64,000 nt of DNA from Fibrobacter succinogenes (GCA_902800815.1 CADCGB010000003.1:62001-126000), one strand, 5' to 3'; shown: positions 35,704-45,962, counted from the first letter of the stretch. Made by a program: numbers and translations. Notes: generated from the sequence alone by a model not told the origin.

Positions 35704-36747
35704 TTAGCGGTCAAACCACAAATCAGGGTGCCACATAGACACGCCGTCCGACTTGATAAACTTATGCACTTTTGACTGCGTATAATCAATCAGAACAACG
35801 TCAAAATACTCCAGGTCCATCGACGAAAGGATACCCACCTGCACGGGGATTCCATAGAGCCATTCCACCTGGTCAAACGCCGTATTCGGGAGCGTCTCGA
35901 TAGCCTTCACGATCTTTCCGGTTTCGTCCTCGTAAAAGATGAAGTGGTGCCAGGCTCCCGATTGGTCGTGGGTGAATTCACGCCCCATCTTCCCCGCCGT
36001 TTCCAGGAAAGAAATCAACTTCGAGGAATCCCTGGATACGGAGACGTTACAAACCTGCTGGTCCCCATAACGGTCCTCGAAAACATCCTCCGCATCTTCG
36101 GCCCTGTGGAAATACAGGCGTGTCGCTCCGGTAGCGGCAAAGGAAAAGTCGTAGGCGTAGCCCCCGTTATAACTGCGGTCAAATATCTTTTCGGGCGTTC
36201 CGAAACCATTTACTTTGTACGTAACCTTCCACGATGCCGAAGAGAGCCACAGTTCATTCTTGTCGTCCCCATTATAGTCGACAAAGGTTATGATGGTATC
36301 GCCATCCGGGAGTACGTACCACCTGGGGATTGCCGCACTTTCCACATCCAGCGAGTCCATCTTTTCGGGATTTTTCAAGTCAATAATATACAGGCGCGAT
36401 TCAAACGGGGCGCCCTCATAGGCCGAACAAAAGGCAATCTTGCTACCATCCGGGGAGAACGTCGGATGGTACACGTTATAGCCATCCGCCAATTTCGTCA
36501 TTTTCAAGGAGCCATCTGTATGTTCCAGCAGTACGAGATTCCCGACATCGCCATCACGGAACACGAGCTTAAAGCGGTCACTCCCGAGCAAAGCCTTTAT
36601 GGAATCGGATGCCATCAACAGCGTAAAGTCATTTACCTTGATTTCATGCGGTTCCTGCGGGCCCTCATCGGAAGAACCCGACGAGGAATCAGACCCGCAC
36701 GCAACAAGCAGGAGCATCAAAAATACAATGGCATATCTGTAAAGCAT
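35704..36747 (-). CDS. Lipoprotein with a TolB-like beta-propeller
   Basis: 347 residues from ATG 36747 (MLYRYAIVFLMLLLVACGSD, lipobox LVAC; AAAGG upstream). A Ser/Gly linker is followed by a propeller with the blade motif HPTFSPDGSKIAFCS (WD40-like, PD40). The blocks DVESAAIPRW, FGTPEKIFD and MWHPDLWF are nearly the same as in the propeller domain of the three-domain proteins at 37595, 43210 and 45963. It therefore looks like a propeller-only member of that group. Function unknown; a periplasmic or surface scaffold is inference. Confidence 0.75.
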   Translation of the reverse strand: MLYRYAIVFLMLLLVACGSDSSSGSSDEGPQEPHEIKVNDFTLLMASDSIKALLGSDRFKLVFRDGDVGNLVLLEHTDGSLKMTKLADGYNVYHPTFSPDGSKIAFCSAYEGAPFESRLYIIDLKNPEKMDSLDVESAAIPRWYVLPDGDTIITFVDYNGDDKNELWLSSASWKVTYKVNGFGTPEKIFDRSYNGGYAYDFSFAATGATRLYFHRAEDAEDVFEDRYGDQQVCNVSVSRDSSKLISFLETAGKMGREFTHDQSGAWHHFIFYEDETGKIVKAIETLPNTAFDQVEWLYGIPVQVGILSSMDLEYFDVVLIDYTQSKVHKFIKSDGVSMWHPDLWFDR

Positions 36748-36814
36748 CGTGGAGTCACCTTTCTCAAGACATCCATTTAAATATAACATTTCTAGCACCA
36801 AAAGTCATATTTGC

Positions 36815-36822
36815 TATATTTG
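36815..36822 (+). promoter_or_regulatory. TAnnTTTG promoter-like element (TATATTTG)
   Basis: It lies only 5 bases before the ATG of the SpoU-family gene at 36828, so if used the mRNA would be nearly leaderless. Confidence 0.3.
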
Positions 36823-36827
36823 AATTG

Positions 36828-37583
36828 ATGTACACGGAACCGAAATTTCTCGCAATGAAGGAAACCTCCAAGGCTAAGCGCATGGCGGAACTCCTGCGAG
36901 TCATCATCTTGCAACTGGGCGACGACGTTCCCCGCGCAAAGCGTGAATTCGAGACATACGCCAGCTGGATGAAATTGCCCGAAGAAGAGCGCATTACCGG
37001 CAAGAACCAGGCGCAGATGATCGACCTGTACAAGACATTCCGCACGCGAGCAGGGCTTGGATTCGAGCGCGACGTATACCTGGAACAGGAACCGGGTGAC
37101 CGCGAAGTCGCCAACGAAGCGCCTATCCCGTTTGCAGTCCTCGTTCACAACCTGCGAAGCGCCTTCAATGTCGGCTCCATCATCAGGAGCACGGACTGCT
37201 TTGGGCTCGAGGGTGTACACCTGAGCGGCTACAGCACCAATCCCGACCACGTGACGGTCAAGAGCGCCGCGCGCGGGTGCCAGGAATGGATCCCCATCAA
37301 GCGCTGGGAAAGCCCGTTTGACTGCATCAAGTGGCACAAGGAAAACGGCTACGAGATTATCGCTCTCGAAACAGGCGAAGACATCCCTAGCATCAATGAA
37401 GTTTCCTGGCCCAAGAAAGGGCTCATCATCCTCGGGAACGAGGAACTCGGGATTGCCCCCGAAATCATGGCCGAATCAACCATGAAGGTGACTATCCCCA
37501 TGGCTGGCCGCAAGGCAAGCATGAATGTCGCCGGGGCGTTTGCCATCATGGCATTCAAGATTCGCAGCAACTTTACTCCATAG
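36828..37583 (+). CDS. SpoU/TrmH-family RNA 2'-O-methyltransferase
   Basis: 251 residues. The three SpoU (SPOUT knot) motifs are visible: NLRSAFNVGSIIRSTDCFG (motif 1), IILGNEELGI (motif 2) and IPMAGRKASMNVAGAFAIM (motif 3). It should methylate a ribose of tRNA or rRNA with S-adenosylmethionine. The target cannot be told from sequence. An extra N-terminal region of about 100 residues, basic and helical, may bind RNA. The next gene starts 11 bases later. Confidence 0.9.
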   Translation: MYTEPKFLAMKETSKAKRMAELLRVIILQLGDDVPRAKREFETYASWMKLPEEERITGKNQAQMIDLYKTFRTRAGLGFERDVYLEQEPGDREVANEAPIPFAVLVHNLRSAFNVGSIIRSTDCFGLEGVHLSGYSTNPDHVTVKSAARGCQEWIPIKRWESPFDCIKWHKENGYEIIALETGEDIPSINEVSWPKKGLIILGNEELGIAPEIMAESTMKVTIPMAGRKASMNVAGAFAIMAFKIRSNFTP

Positions 37584-37594
37584 CAGGCAGTTCC

Positions 37595-40309
37595 ATGAAA
37601 TACCGGTACCTACTGCTTCTACTATTCCCGTTCTGGACGAGTTGCTCGAATAGCGAACTTTATGCCTACGGGGAGCATACCCCTATCTCCGGGGACCTAT
37701 CCACCGACTTTGTCAAAATAACCACCCACGACAAGATTGTCGAAATCAAGGACATAACGGTCGAAGACAATGATGGCAAAAACCCGGCAATAAAGGTCGA
37801 GCTTACCTACGACTTCTACCTGGAAAAGCACGAAGTCACATGCAAGGAATACACGCAGTTCCTAAAATCCGCTACGTGTAACAACGATTCCCTACCGGTA
37901 ACGAACGTCACCTTCATAGATGCCATGCTTTTCGCGAACGAAAAAAGCAAGGCCGAAGGCTATGACACGGCATACACCTATACATCCGTCTCGTGCGATG
38001 AGGGCTCTTGCACCCAAATCGAGGGATTTTCTTTCCAGCCCAATGTCGAAGCCTACCGCCTCCCTACCGAGGCAGAATGGATTCTCGCCGCAAGACAAGG
38101 CTGGGATGTAAAAAACAGCTGGTACGCAAGCAATGCCAAGAGCAACCTCCACTCCGCATGCAGCAAGGACCACAACACGCTCGGCATTTGCGATATGGAA
38201 GGCAACGTATCGGAATGGGTTAACGACTGGTTTGGCAATGTATGGGACACCACCGTAACAAACTTTATCGGTGCGGCCAACGGGGGTTCTCTCGGCGAAC
38301 GCATCATCAAGGGCGGCAACTTTCACATGGCAGAAAGCGGAATCAGTCCCTATAGCCGTGGAGACGTCTACACCGTCACTTCTTCTACAACAAGCGACTA
38401 CCTCGGGTTCCGACTTGCTTTCGGCAAGATTCCCGATGCCCTATGGCTTTCCAAAAGCCCGAATTCCACAGACGCCCTCCCCACCTATCGCACATCCAGC
38501 GTAGGTAGCGTCCGCAAAAAGACAGGGACTTTCAGGACAAAGATTGCCTTCCGTCACGATATCAGCGGAAGCCTCGCCTACATAGATTACTCGAGCCATA
38601 TCCTCTCGCCTCTCGCAGTCCTGGATACTATAAACACATTCCATCCTGACATTTCTCCCGACGGGCAACGGGTCGCATTCTGCACAAAGCCCGAAGGCGT
38701 CAACGGGCAATCAAACATTTACGTCCGCGATTTAAACAAAAAAGGCAGCCACCTTGTAAAGCTCGACGTTGAAAACGCGGCCATCCCGCGCTGGAAGGTT
38801 CTTGATTTCAAGGACACCGTCATCATATACGTCTCCTCCGCAAGCAACAACAAGTACGAGCCGTCGTTCCTGAGCAAATCTACATGGATGGTACCCTTCT
38901 CTAACGGAAAGTTCGGCGAACCCCAAAAGCTGTTTGATGGCGCATATCATGGAGGCGTCGGCGACGACCTGAAATTTGCCGTCACGGGCTCGTCCCTATT
39001 GCGAGTAAGAAGGTCCGACCTCAAGGATACTGTTTGGTACAACTCGGAACAGGCATGCAATGTGAGCCTAGCCAAGGACGGGAGCAACCGCATACTGTTC
39101 CTTGACTTCGGCGGCAAAGAAGGGCGAAAGTTCGTTGGGAAGAACTACGGCGTTCACGAGCAAATCCTTATCATGGACAGCACCGGTAAACTCATCCAGA
39201 ACATTCCCGCACCAAAGGGGTACACATTCGACCATCCCGAATGGGTCGACAGCCACTTTATCACGGCAATGCTCACCACGCCCGACGGCACACACGAAAA
39301 GATCGTCCTCATCGACCTTAATGATTCTTCCATCATGGAACTTATCAAGGGCGACGAGCTCTGGCATCCGTGCATCTGGATAGGAGAAGTCAATAAGACA
39401 GAATCGCCCCTTGAACCGGACAGCGCCGCCATTTACTGGAACGATGACGACGACCCGCTACTAGCGACAAAGATGAACGCCTTCTGGGCAATAGCCGACT
39501 CCATCGAAGTCATGGCCCTCGGATCGTCAAGAACCAGCATCGGGTTTGCCACAATTTCTATAACCTACGGCGTTCCGTTCAATATGGCGACAATCCCCAA
39601 CGACATGGACGTCAACTATTACCTGGCAAAGAACTACGTATTCCCGCACTGCAAGAATCTCGAGTACATCATACTCGCCCTCGATCTTGACCTGTGGTCC
39701 GAAAAGTCCGGGGTCAACGTCAAGCGGAATATTCTTTCGATACCGGGTTTCCATTACGACGCAAACCACGATTTCTGGAAAAAGGGAAACGCCTCCCATA
39801 TCATAGAAGCTAGCAAGCAGCAACTTTCTGAACAACTATACCTAGAGGACATCGCATGGCTTCATGGTTTTGTCAAGAACATGGAAGTCAACTCCTGGAC
39901 ATACGGCGGAAGCAACCCCAACTCGCTCGTAAGCGATTCCACCTGGAGCGACAGGAATACGGTTTACAAGACCGCACTCCAGCAGATCGAGGACATCATC
40001 AAGATTGCTCAGGAAAAAGGCATCAAGGTCATCGGCGTTGTCTACCCGCAAAGCCCCGAATACGCCAAGACAGGGGCATTCGGCAGGCACGGCATGAGGC
40101 GTAGCACCGCCATCAGTATCCTAGACAACATTGCCAAGTTCAGTTCCACCTATCCCAACTTCATACTCATGGACGAGAACAAGATGGGCAAGCACGACTA
40201 TGCCGACAACCTCGCATACGACTACGACCACCTCAACATGTATGGGGCATTCCAGCTTAGTGCCCGCATAGACTCGCTACTGTGGGCACTCGGCAAAAAG
40301 AAGGAATAG
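37595..40309 (+). CDS. Three-domain lipoprotein: SUMF1-like + beta-propeller + SGNH-like (TIGR02171-type)
   Basis: 904 residues. Lipobox TSC, mature start CSNSE. Domain 1 (about 65-278) is like formylglycine-generating enzyme (SUMF1): FYLEKHEVTCKEY, YRLPTEAEW, GNVSEWVNDW and GFRLAFG, but the C-terminal active-site cysteines of true FGE are absent. Domain 2 (about 310-620) is a PD40 propeller (FHPDISPDGQRVAFCT). Domain 3 (about 635-900) is SGNH-like, with LGSSRTSIG, VIGVVYPQSP and a DHLN near the end that could be the Ser and His blocks. The family as I recall it is a Fibrobacter-only paralogous group of unknown function. It is 11 bases from the SpoU gene. Confidence 0.8.
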   Translation: MKYRYLLLLLFPFWTSCSNSELYAYGEHTPISGDLSTDFVKITTHDKIVEIKDITVEDNDGKNPAIKVELTYDFYLEKHEVTCKEYTQFLKSATCNNDSLPVTNVTFIDAMLFANEKSKAEGYDTAYTYTSVSCDEGSCTQIEGFSFQPNVEAYRLPTEAEWILAARQGWDVKNSWYASNAKSNLHSACSKDHNTLGICDMEGNVSEWVNDWFGNVWDTTVTNFIGAANGGSLGERIIKGGNFHMAESGISPYSRGDVYTVTSSTTSDYLGFRLAFGKIPDALWLSKSPNSTDALPTYRTSSVGSVRKKTGTFRTKIAFRHDISGSLAYIDYSSHILSPLAVLDTINTFHPDISPDGQRVAFCTKPEGVNGQSNIYVRDLNKKGSHLVKLDVENAAIPRWKVLDFKDTVIIYVSSASNNKYEPSFLSKSTWMVPFSNGKFGEPQKLFDGAYHGGVGDDLKFAVTGSSLLRVRRSDLKDTVWYNSEQACNVSLAKDGSNRILFLDFGGKEGRKFVGKNYGVHEQILIMDSTGKLIQNIPAPKGYTFDHPEWVDSHFITAMLTTPDGTHEKIVLIDLNDSSIMELIKGDELWHPCIWIGEVNKTESPLEPDSAAIYWNDDDDPLLATKMNAFWAIADSIEVMALGSSRTSIGFATISITYGVPFNMATIPNDMDVNYYLAKNYVFPHCKNLEYIILALDLDLWSEKSGVNVKRNILSIPGFHYDANHDFWKKGNASHIIEASKQQLSEQLYLEDIAWLHGFVKNMEVNSWTYGGSNPNSLVSDSTWSDRNTVYKTALQQIEDIIKIAQEKGIKVIGVVYPQSPEYAKTGAFGRHGMRRSTAISILDNIAKFSSTYPNFILMDENKMGKHDYADNLAYDYDHLNMYGAFQLSARIDSLLWALGKKKE

Positions 40310-40319
40310 CTAGCGAAAG

Positions 40320-41516
40320 CTATTTTGAAAGGGCCTTGACCGCTTCGGTCAGGCGGTCAATTGCCTGAATGAGTTCATCCATCTTGGCGTCGCTCACGCC
40401 ACCTGCAACAGCGGCACCGACCGCAGCCTGGGCAGCAGTCTCGACGGCCTTCACAGGCGTTTCCTTCACGGGGAGCTTGCCGAACCAGATATCGGGCCAG
40501 CGGTCGTTACCCGTGTGGTAGGTAATGCGGGTCGCCGTCTCTACCGGCTCGCCAATCTTCCAGATGTAGAGCTCATAATCGAACATGTCGTGGTCGTGGC
40601 CCTTGTCGGTCGCACCCCACACGAGCCACTTGCCATCGGGCGAAAGGCGCGGGAAGTACTCGTGACTGCGGCGGCCCGGCAGGTCCATCAGCTTCACGTT
40701 CTTCGGGATGCCGAAGAATCCGACCTTCTCGATCTGCTTGCCATCCTTGGCGCTGAACCACAGGATTTCGCTCGGGGCGGCAGTACCGCCGTTACCCGTC
40801 GGGTTCACACGGTAAATCTTGCTGCCATCAAAGTTCCAGTCAATCTGGCAGCCGTCGCCGGACTTGGTCCACTGGGACTTTTCCAGGTCCCACACGCCCG
40901 TCTCGCGCATGGAACCGCGAAGCGTAATCGCCAGGTGCTTGCCGTCGGGGCTCATGTTCGGCTCCTGTAGAATCACGCCCGACTTCTTGAAGGCCACCTC
41001 GCCATCCAGGATCATCTTTTCGGCCTTGCTCTCGAGGTCCATCGTAAAGACCTTCCCCGCGCGGCTGAACACGATGGACTTACCATCAGGCCTCCAGGTG
41101 CCCCATGTGGCGTTATCGACCACCTTGCGGGCGTTCTCGCCTGTAATGTCGATCATCCACAGGTCCCACTTTTCGGGGTAGTTCGCGTCGTTCTCGGGTA
41201 CCCAGCCGCCCTTGCTGCGGTTAAACAGCACCGTGGCGCCATCCGGAGAAATCCTCGGGAACCAGTCCACATTGTCGCCCTGTGTCAAGGCGCGCGGGTT
41301 CGTGCCGTCGGCGTTCATAATCCAGATGTCATGGTGGCTGTTCGCGCGGCTTGTTGCCCACACGATTGCACCTTCGAGCTTACCCTTGAGGGCTTCGAGC
41401 GCCTTCTGCTCGTCGGCAGTCGGGTCCACGGCGGCACCCGTCGGGGCTCCCTGCTGGGCAAAAACCGAAGTTGCGGCAAATGCCGCGCACGCAAAAAACT
41501 TCACAATATTATTCAT
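40320..41516 (-). CDS. Secreted TolB-like beta-propeller protein
   Basis: 398 residues. The signal peptide ends about TSVFAQ. The WD40/PD40 motifs are FPRISPDGATVLFNRS, WRPDGKSIVFSR, MSPDGKHLAITL and FPRLSPDGKWLVWG, giving a propeller of several blades. The last 70 residues are Ala/Val-rich and helical. Unlike its neighbours it has no lipobox, so it should be periplasmic or secreted. It sits in a cluster of propeller genes. Function unknown. Confidence 0.78.
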   Translation of the reverse strand: MNNIVKFFACAAFAATSVFAQQGAPTGAAVDPTADEQKALEALKGKLEGAIVWATSRANSHHDIWIMNADGTNPRALTQGDNVDWFPRISPDGATVLFNRSKGGWVPENDANYPEKWDLWMIDITGENARKVVDNATWGTWRPDGKSIVFSRAGKVFTMDLESKAEKMILDGEVAFKKSGVILQEPNMSPDGKHLAITLRGSMRETGVWDLEKSQWTKSGDGCQIDWNFDGSKIYRVNPTGNGGTAAPSEILWFSAKDGKQIEKVGFFGIPKNVKLMDLPGRRSHEYFPRLSPDGKWLVWGATDKGHDHDMFDYELYIWKIGEPVETATRITYHTGNDRWPDIWFGKLPVKETPVKAVETAAQAAVGAAVAGGVSDAKMDELIQAIDRLTEAVKALSK

Positions 41517-41533
41517 GCCCTAAAAATACGAAA

Positions 41534-41562
41534 AAAAGAGCGCCTGTCTTTTCGACAAGCGC
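41534..41562 (-). terminator. Rho-independent terminator of the GH8 gene
   Basis: Stem GCGCCTGTC/GACAAGCGC with one C-A mismatch and a 5-base loop. On the minus strand it is followed by a T-rich run of seven. Confidence 0.8.
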
Positions 41563-41601
41563 CATTTTTTATGAAATCAGCAAACTGTTCGAGTATCTGG
41601 G

Positions 41602-43092
41602 CTATTGCAGGCGTATTTTCTGCAACATTGTCGAGGTCGCCGTCTGGACCCGGACAACATAGATACCCGCGGGGATTCCCTGGAGGGCAAGTTCCATGCT
41701 ACCCGTTGCATTCCCGTTCCAGAGCGTCTTGACTGCGGCTCCGGTCACGCCGAACAGGTCCACACGCACATGGCCCGCATAGTTCACCTGGAGGGTACGC
41801 CCGTGCATCGACACCGCCGGAGCGGCAGCCACGTGTGCAGCAGGCAATGCGGTAATCTCGCTGGAACTCGATTCCGGGTTCACGTTCGGCCCGCTAGAAG
41901 AAGTCGGGGGTTCCGTACCGGAAGAACTAGTGGGCGGCACGGAAGAACTCGATGCCGGAGGCTGCGAGCCTGCCGTCATGAGGTTCGGCATGTTGCCCGA
42001 AACCAGGAGGCCACAAAGCACCTTCATCGACTGTTCGAAATAAGCCTCATCACCCAAGGAAACAGCCTCGTTCCAGTATTCATCAAGTTTAGACTGGCGA
42101 GAAGCATCCGTAACCAACGAAGTCATAAGCGTTGCCACAAACGTGCTGTTGTGGTCATTCCACATGGTACTACCGCTACGTTCAATCGTTCCCTTCATCG
42201 CCGATGCCGCATAGCCACTTACCCAAGTTCCAAGCTTATCGAGCATTGTCTTGGCCTTCGATTCACCGAACCAGTAAAAATCCTGCGCCAAGCGCCACGG
42301 TGTACGGGCGGCATCGTACCCATAGTACTTGTCAAGGCCCTTTCCGCTGGCATCCGACCAGTTGTCAAAAAGTCCTGTGGAATATTCCGCAGAGTTCGTC
42401 TCCAACAAGGCATAGTTGGCATTCATCGCCGTCGTATTCCAGAACTCGGCATTGTCCTTATCCACCTCGGCAAAAAGCCTATAGTAGGCAGGAGCAATAT
42501 AGGAAGGATTCTTCTTGTCGTTCCAGGCATCGCCCGGTTTATGCAGGCCCTTATCTTCAAATTCATACTGCTTCACATTCTTCAAAAGAGTGCGAGCTTC
42601 GTCAAGATACTTTTCATCACCAAACTGGTACGAAGCCATAATCAAGGCTGCAGCAACATCCATTTCCGCATCGGTTGCCGCATTCGCCTTATTATCGTAC
42701 GGGTTCAAGCCGCCAAATGACCAGTTCATTAGGCCATGTTGATTAGACCCCGCCTTGTAGAATGCCCATAGTTTATCGAACTGTGCCTGGTAACTGGTCG
42801 TATTGTCACTGAAGTAGACCATCATCAGCATTCCGTAGCCGGTTCCTTCCGACACGTAATTGTTACCACCTTTGTCTTTTTCGATTGCAGCGTAATTACC
42901 GCTTTCCTTATACTTATCCGTCAGGTAAAATTCAAAAGCCTTCTTCAACTGCGTCGAGGCTTCGGCCTGATTAGAAAGAACAACACCGTTCCCGCCATAA
43001 TTGGAATTCTGCGGAAAGGGGAAATTGACGGCAGCCTCGGAAAGGCCAAACGCGAAGAGGCCGGCAAGGCCCATCTTTACCAAACAATTCAT
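41602..43092 (-). CDS. Secreted GH8 endoglucanase with Ser/Pro linker and sorting-like domain
   Basis: 496 residues from ATG 43092 (AAGGAG upstream). The signal peptide ends about FGLSEA. The GH8 catalytic domain spans about 22-375: the proton donor is expected at Glu82 (VSEGTGYGM) and the base at Asp141 (AATDAEMDVA). A linker with SSSS and PP repeats (about 385-420) leads to a C-terminal domain (about 430-496) with HVRVDLFGVTGAAVKTL and IPAGIYVVRVQT, like T9SS type A sorting domains. The usual activity is on beta-1,4-glucan, though some GH8 act on xylan or chitosan. Confidence 0.92.
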   Translation of the reverse strand: MNCLVKMGLAGLFAFGLSEAAVNFPFPQNSNYGGNGVVLSNQAEASTQLKKAFEFYLTDKYKESGNYAAIEKDKGGNNYVSEGTGYGMLMMVYFSDNTTSYQAQFDKLWAFYKAGSNQHGLMNWSFGGLNPYDNKANAATDAEMDVAAALIMASYQFGDEKYLDEARTLLKNVKQYEFEDKGLHKPGDAWNDKKNPSYIAPAYYRLFAEVDKDNAEFWNTTAMNANYALLETNSAEYSTGLFDNWSDASGKGLDKYYGYDAARTPWRLAQDFYWFGESKAKTMLDKLGTWVSGYAASAMKGTIERSGSTMWNDHNSTFVATLMTSLVTDASRQSKLDEYWNEAVSLGDEAYFEQSMKVLCGLLVSGNMPNLMTAGSQPPASSSSVPPTSSSGTEPPTSSSGPNVNPESSSSEITALPAAHVAAAPAVSMHGRTLQVNYAGHVRVDLFGVTGAAVKTLWNGNATGSMELALQGIPAGIYVVRVQTATSTMLQKIRLQ

Positions 43093-43209
43093 GAACACTC
43101 CTTGTCGCATGAGCGACTACACCTTAAATTATATGTTATTGTCCGTTTTTGCAACCTATTTTTTACTGATTTCCATCAAAAAACGGGCATTTGTGATTTA
43201 TTTCAACCT

Positions 43210-45960
43210 TTATTTGCTCGTCCACTTCAACGTCTTCAATACGGAATCCAGGCGCGCCGTCATCTGCACCGCACCCTTGTAGCTCAAATGGTCGCGATTC
43301 TGGGCCATTTCATCCGTATAGTCATGGTTCCCCATCTTATTTTCATCCATCAGCACAAAATAGGGCTTTGCCTTGGCAAGGGAATCCAGGTAGGCAATCT
43401 TTTTCTTCGCCACGCTGCGCTGCAGGCCGTACAGGCCAAACGATCCCGTCTCCCTATACTGTGGAGCCTGGGGGAAAATTATCCCAATTACGTAGATGTC
43501 CCGTTCCGAAGCGATATCCACTATGGCCATCAGGTCTTCTATCCGGGCATTCACGCATGCCATTTCCTTTTCCGTGAATACGGAATCCTTCAGGATTTCC
43601 ACCGCATCGGCATCCCACCCCCGCGAAGGCGGAAACAGGCCTCCCCTAACAGAAAAACTATTCACCTCTTCCAAAGGCGCGGGGTAAGAATTCTCGACCG
43701 CTTCGACAAAGCCCTTAGGTACGCCATCCTTCCAAAAATCATGACTTGCATCGTAAACATAGCCAGGGCCACCTAGCAAGACCAGTTCTAGATGGTCCTC
43801 ATAGCAGTGCCACCCGTCCAAGTCTACGGAAACAACGATGGCCTTCAAGTTTTGCGAGTGGTTCAACGCGTAGTTACTAACAAAGTAATAGTCTCTAGCT
43901 GGGTCTATTCCCGTCACCCCGAAATTAAGCATTTCCCATTCTGGGTAAATTTCCGGCCCTACGCCCATTTCCATTCGGGAACTGCCCGCAAGGAACACCT
44001 TTGTCGAGTCAATCCTTTTCCAGAATTTCTCTAGCTTGATACGGAAACGCACCTGTTCCAACTCGTGGCTCTCGGAAAGATAGGCGCCAGCACTATCCAA
44101 GTCAATCGGAGAATCAGCATCCGGCAATACAACCGGCCTTGCCCATAGCGACGGGTGCCACAGTTCATCGCCTTCCACAAGGTCAACAACAGAGGAGTCC
44201 CCAAAATCCACCAGGACCACCTTCTGGTGAGCGCCGCCCGCATTCAAAAGCGTCGCCACGGCCAGGTTCCGGCCCACGACCCATTCGCTATGGTCAAAGG
44301 AATACCCGGCCGGGGCAGCGACAGACTGGATTAACGCTCCAGTACTATCCACGACAAGCATGCGTTCGTGCGTGCCATAATCCTTCCCCACAAACGTGCG
44401 GCCGGCCTTTCCGCCAAAATCCAGGAAAAGCGTACGCTTGCTGCTATCCTTGGCAAGCGATGCATTGCAGGCCTGTTCGCCATCGTACCACGTGGTATCG
44501 CGGGCATTGCCCGTCACCGTCGATCCGGAATCTGCAACACGGGCACGTAGGAGCCTTGCCCCGGTTACCGCAAGCGAATTGTCCTCGCTAATCCCGCCGT
44601 GGTATGCCCCGTCGAAAAGTTTTTCCGGAGTTCCAAATCGCCCGTTCGAAAAGCGCACCTGCCAGGTCGATGATGCACGGAATGCAGCGTCATCCTTGTT
44701 GTTGCCCGCATCGGTCACGTAAACAATCACCGTATCGCCGTTTGCGAGCACGCGCCAGCGCGGGATAGCCGCAGATTCCACGTCAAGTTTCACGAGGTTC
44801 GTGCCTTCCGCATTCAGGTCACGCACGTAGAGCGAAGACACTCCCGAAACGCCCTCGAGCCTTGTACAGAAGGCCACCCTCTCCCCATCCGGAGATATTT
44901 CCGGATGAAAGACATCCAGCGTATCAACAATTTCAACCACCGACGATGTTCCGCCAGAATAGTCGATATAGGCCAAGTTGCCCGACACATCGTTGCGGAA
45001 AGCCAGTTTTACCTTGTAGGTCCCCGTAAAGGCACGCATAGTCGTCGCTTCCGCAATTCCCACGATCCTGTTCGGATTTGCGTCACCATCACGTCCCATC
45101 CATTTTGCATCCGGGACCTGCCCAAAGGCAAGGCGGAAACCGACATAGTCCGCGCGGGTCGCCGATGTCACCGTATAGACGTCGCCACGGCCATAGAGCG
45201 TAATGGACGAGGCCTGGTTCCGGTAACTACCCCCCTTCACCACGCGTTCGCCAATGGAGCCCCCATCGGGAGCCCCCACAAAATTTTCAACAGTCACATC
45301 GCGGAACGGGCCCATCCAGTCGTTCACCCATTCCATCGCATTCCCCATAATATCGCAGATTTCTGCAGAATCCGAGAGTTCGCACACGCGGTGCAGCCTG
45401 TAATCCGAATTCTCAGCCGTCCAGGCCTTTTGCGTATTCCATTTCTGGCCAGCCACCAAAACCCATTCCGCTTCCGTCGGCAGGCGATACGCGCTAACTT
45501 CGGGGTGGTACGCAAAGCCCTCCAGATTCACGCAATGTCCCTCGGAATCAAACTTTCCAGAGGCATACGTGTAGGCCGTATCAAGCTTTTCGGATTTACT
45601 GCGTTCATTCGCAAACAGGACTGCATCGTAGAAAGTCACGTTTGTCGCTGGCATATTGCCATCTTCACAGGCGAGCGCAAGCCCTATCGAAGACTGCATC
45701 AGCGAATTGAATTCATCGCATGTCACTTCATGGCGCCCAATCGAGAAATCGTAATCGAACAGCACCTTCATGCTCGGGCGCTCATTGGAACGCGCCTGCG
45801 AATCATCCGTCCCGAGAACCGTAAATACACTGGAGGCAAGGACGCGCATCATCCCCGGGAGCGTATCCGGCTTGACATCGGCCTCAGAGGACGAGACGAT
45901 TTCGGAATTGGAACAGGCAACCAACCCGCAAAAAATCAACAATACAACGAGCCTTCTCAT
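43210..45960 (-). CDS. Three-domain lipoprotein: SUMF1-like + beta-propeller + SGNH-like (tandem copy 2)
   Basis: 916 residues from ATG 45960 (MRRLVVLLIFCGLVAC, lipobox VAC, mature CSNSE). The ATG lies 2 bases after the stop of the 45963 gene, so both come from one mRNA; GGAG overlaps that stop. Domain order is as in the 37595 product. SUMF1-like motifs are GNAMEWVNDWMG and GFRLAFGQ, without FGE cysteines. The propeller has FHPEISPDGERVAFCT. The SGNH-like part has LAGSSRMEMG, VIGIIFPQAP, MDENKMGNHDY and RDHLSYKG. Domains 1 and 2 are strongly similar to the 45963 product, domain 3 clearly less. Confidence 0.8.
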   Translation of the reverse strand: MRRLVVLLIFCGLVACSNSEIVSSSEADVKPDTLPGMMRVLASSVFTVLGTDDSQARSNERPSMKVLFDYDFSIGRHEVTCDEFNSLMQSSIGLALACEDGNMPATNVTFYDAVLFANERSKSEKLDTAYTYASGKFDSEGHCVNLEGFAYHPEVSAYRLPTEAEWVLVAGQKWNTQKAWTAENSDYRLHRVCELSDSAEICDIMGNAMEWVNDWMGPFRDVTVENFVGAPDGGSIGERVVKGGSYRNQASSITLYGRGDVYTVTSATRADYVGFRLAFGQVPDAKWMGRDGDANPNRIVGIAEATTMRAFTGTYKVKLAFRNDVSGNLAYIDYSGGTSSVVEIVDTLDVFHPEISPDGERVAFCTRLEGVSGVSSLYVRDLNAEGTNLVKLDVESAAIPRWRVLANGDTVIVYVTDAGNNKDDAAFRASSTWQVRFSNGRFGTPEKLFDGAYHGGISEDNSLAVTGARLLRARVADSGSTVTGNARDTTWYDGEQACNASLAKDSSKRTLFLDFGGKAGRTFVGKDYGTHERMLVVDSTGALIQSVAAPAGYSFDHSEWVVGRNLAVATLLNAGGAHQKVVLVDFGDSSVVDLVEGDELWHPSLWARPVVLPDADSPIDLDSAGAYLSESHELEQVRFRIKLEKFWKRIDSTKVFLAGSSRMEMGVGPEIYPEWEMLNFGVTGIDPARDYYFVSNYALNHSQNLKAIVVSVDLDGWHCYEDHLELVLLGGPGYVYDASHDFWKDGVPKGFVEAVENSYPAPLEEVNSFSVRGGLFPPSRGWDADAVEILKDSVFTEKEMACVNARIEDLMAIVDIASERDIYVIGIIFPQAPQYRETGSFGLYGLQRSVAKKKIAYLDSLAKAKPYFVLMDENKMGNHDYTDEMAQNRDHLSYKGAVQMTARLDSVLKTLKWTSK

Positions 45961-45962
45961 AC

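Noticed and set aside
40311-40326. Small hairpin TAGC-GAAA-GCTA followed by TTTT between convergent genes
   Set aside because: A 4-bp stem that overlaps the end of the 40320 gene is too weak to call a terminator.
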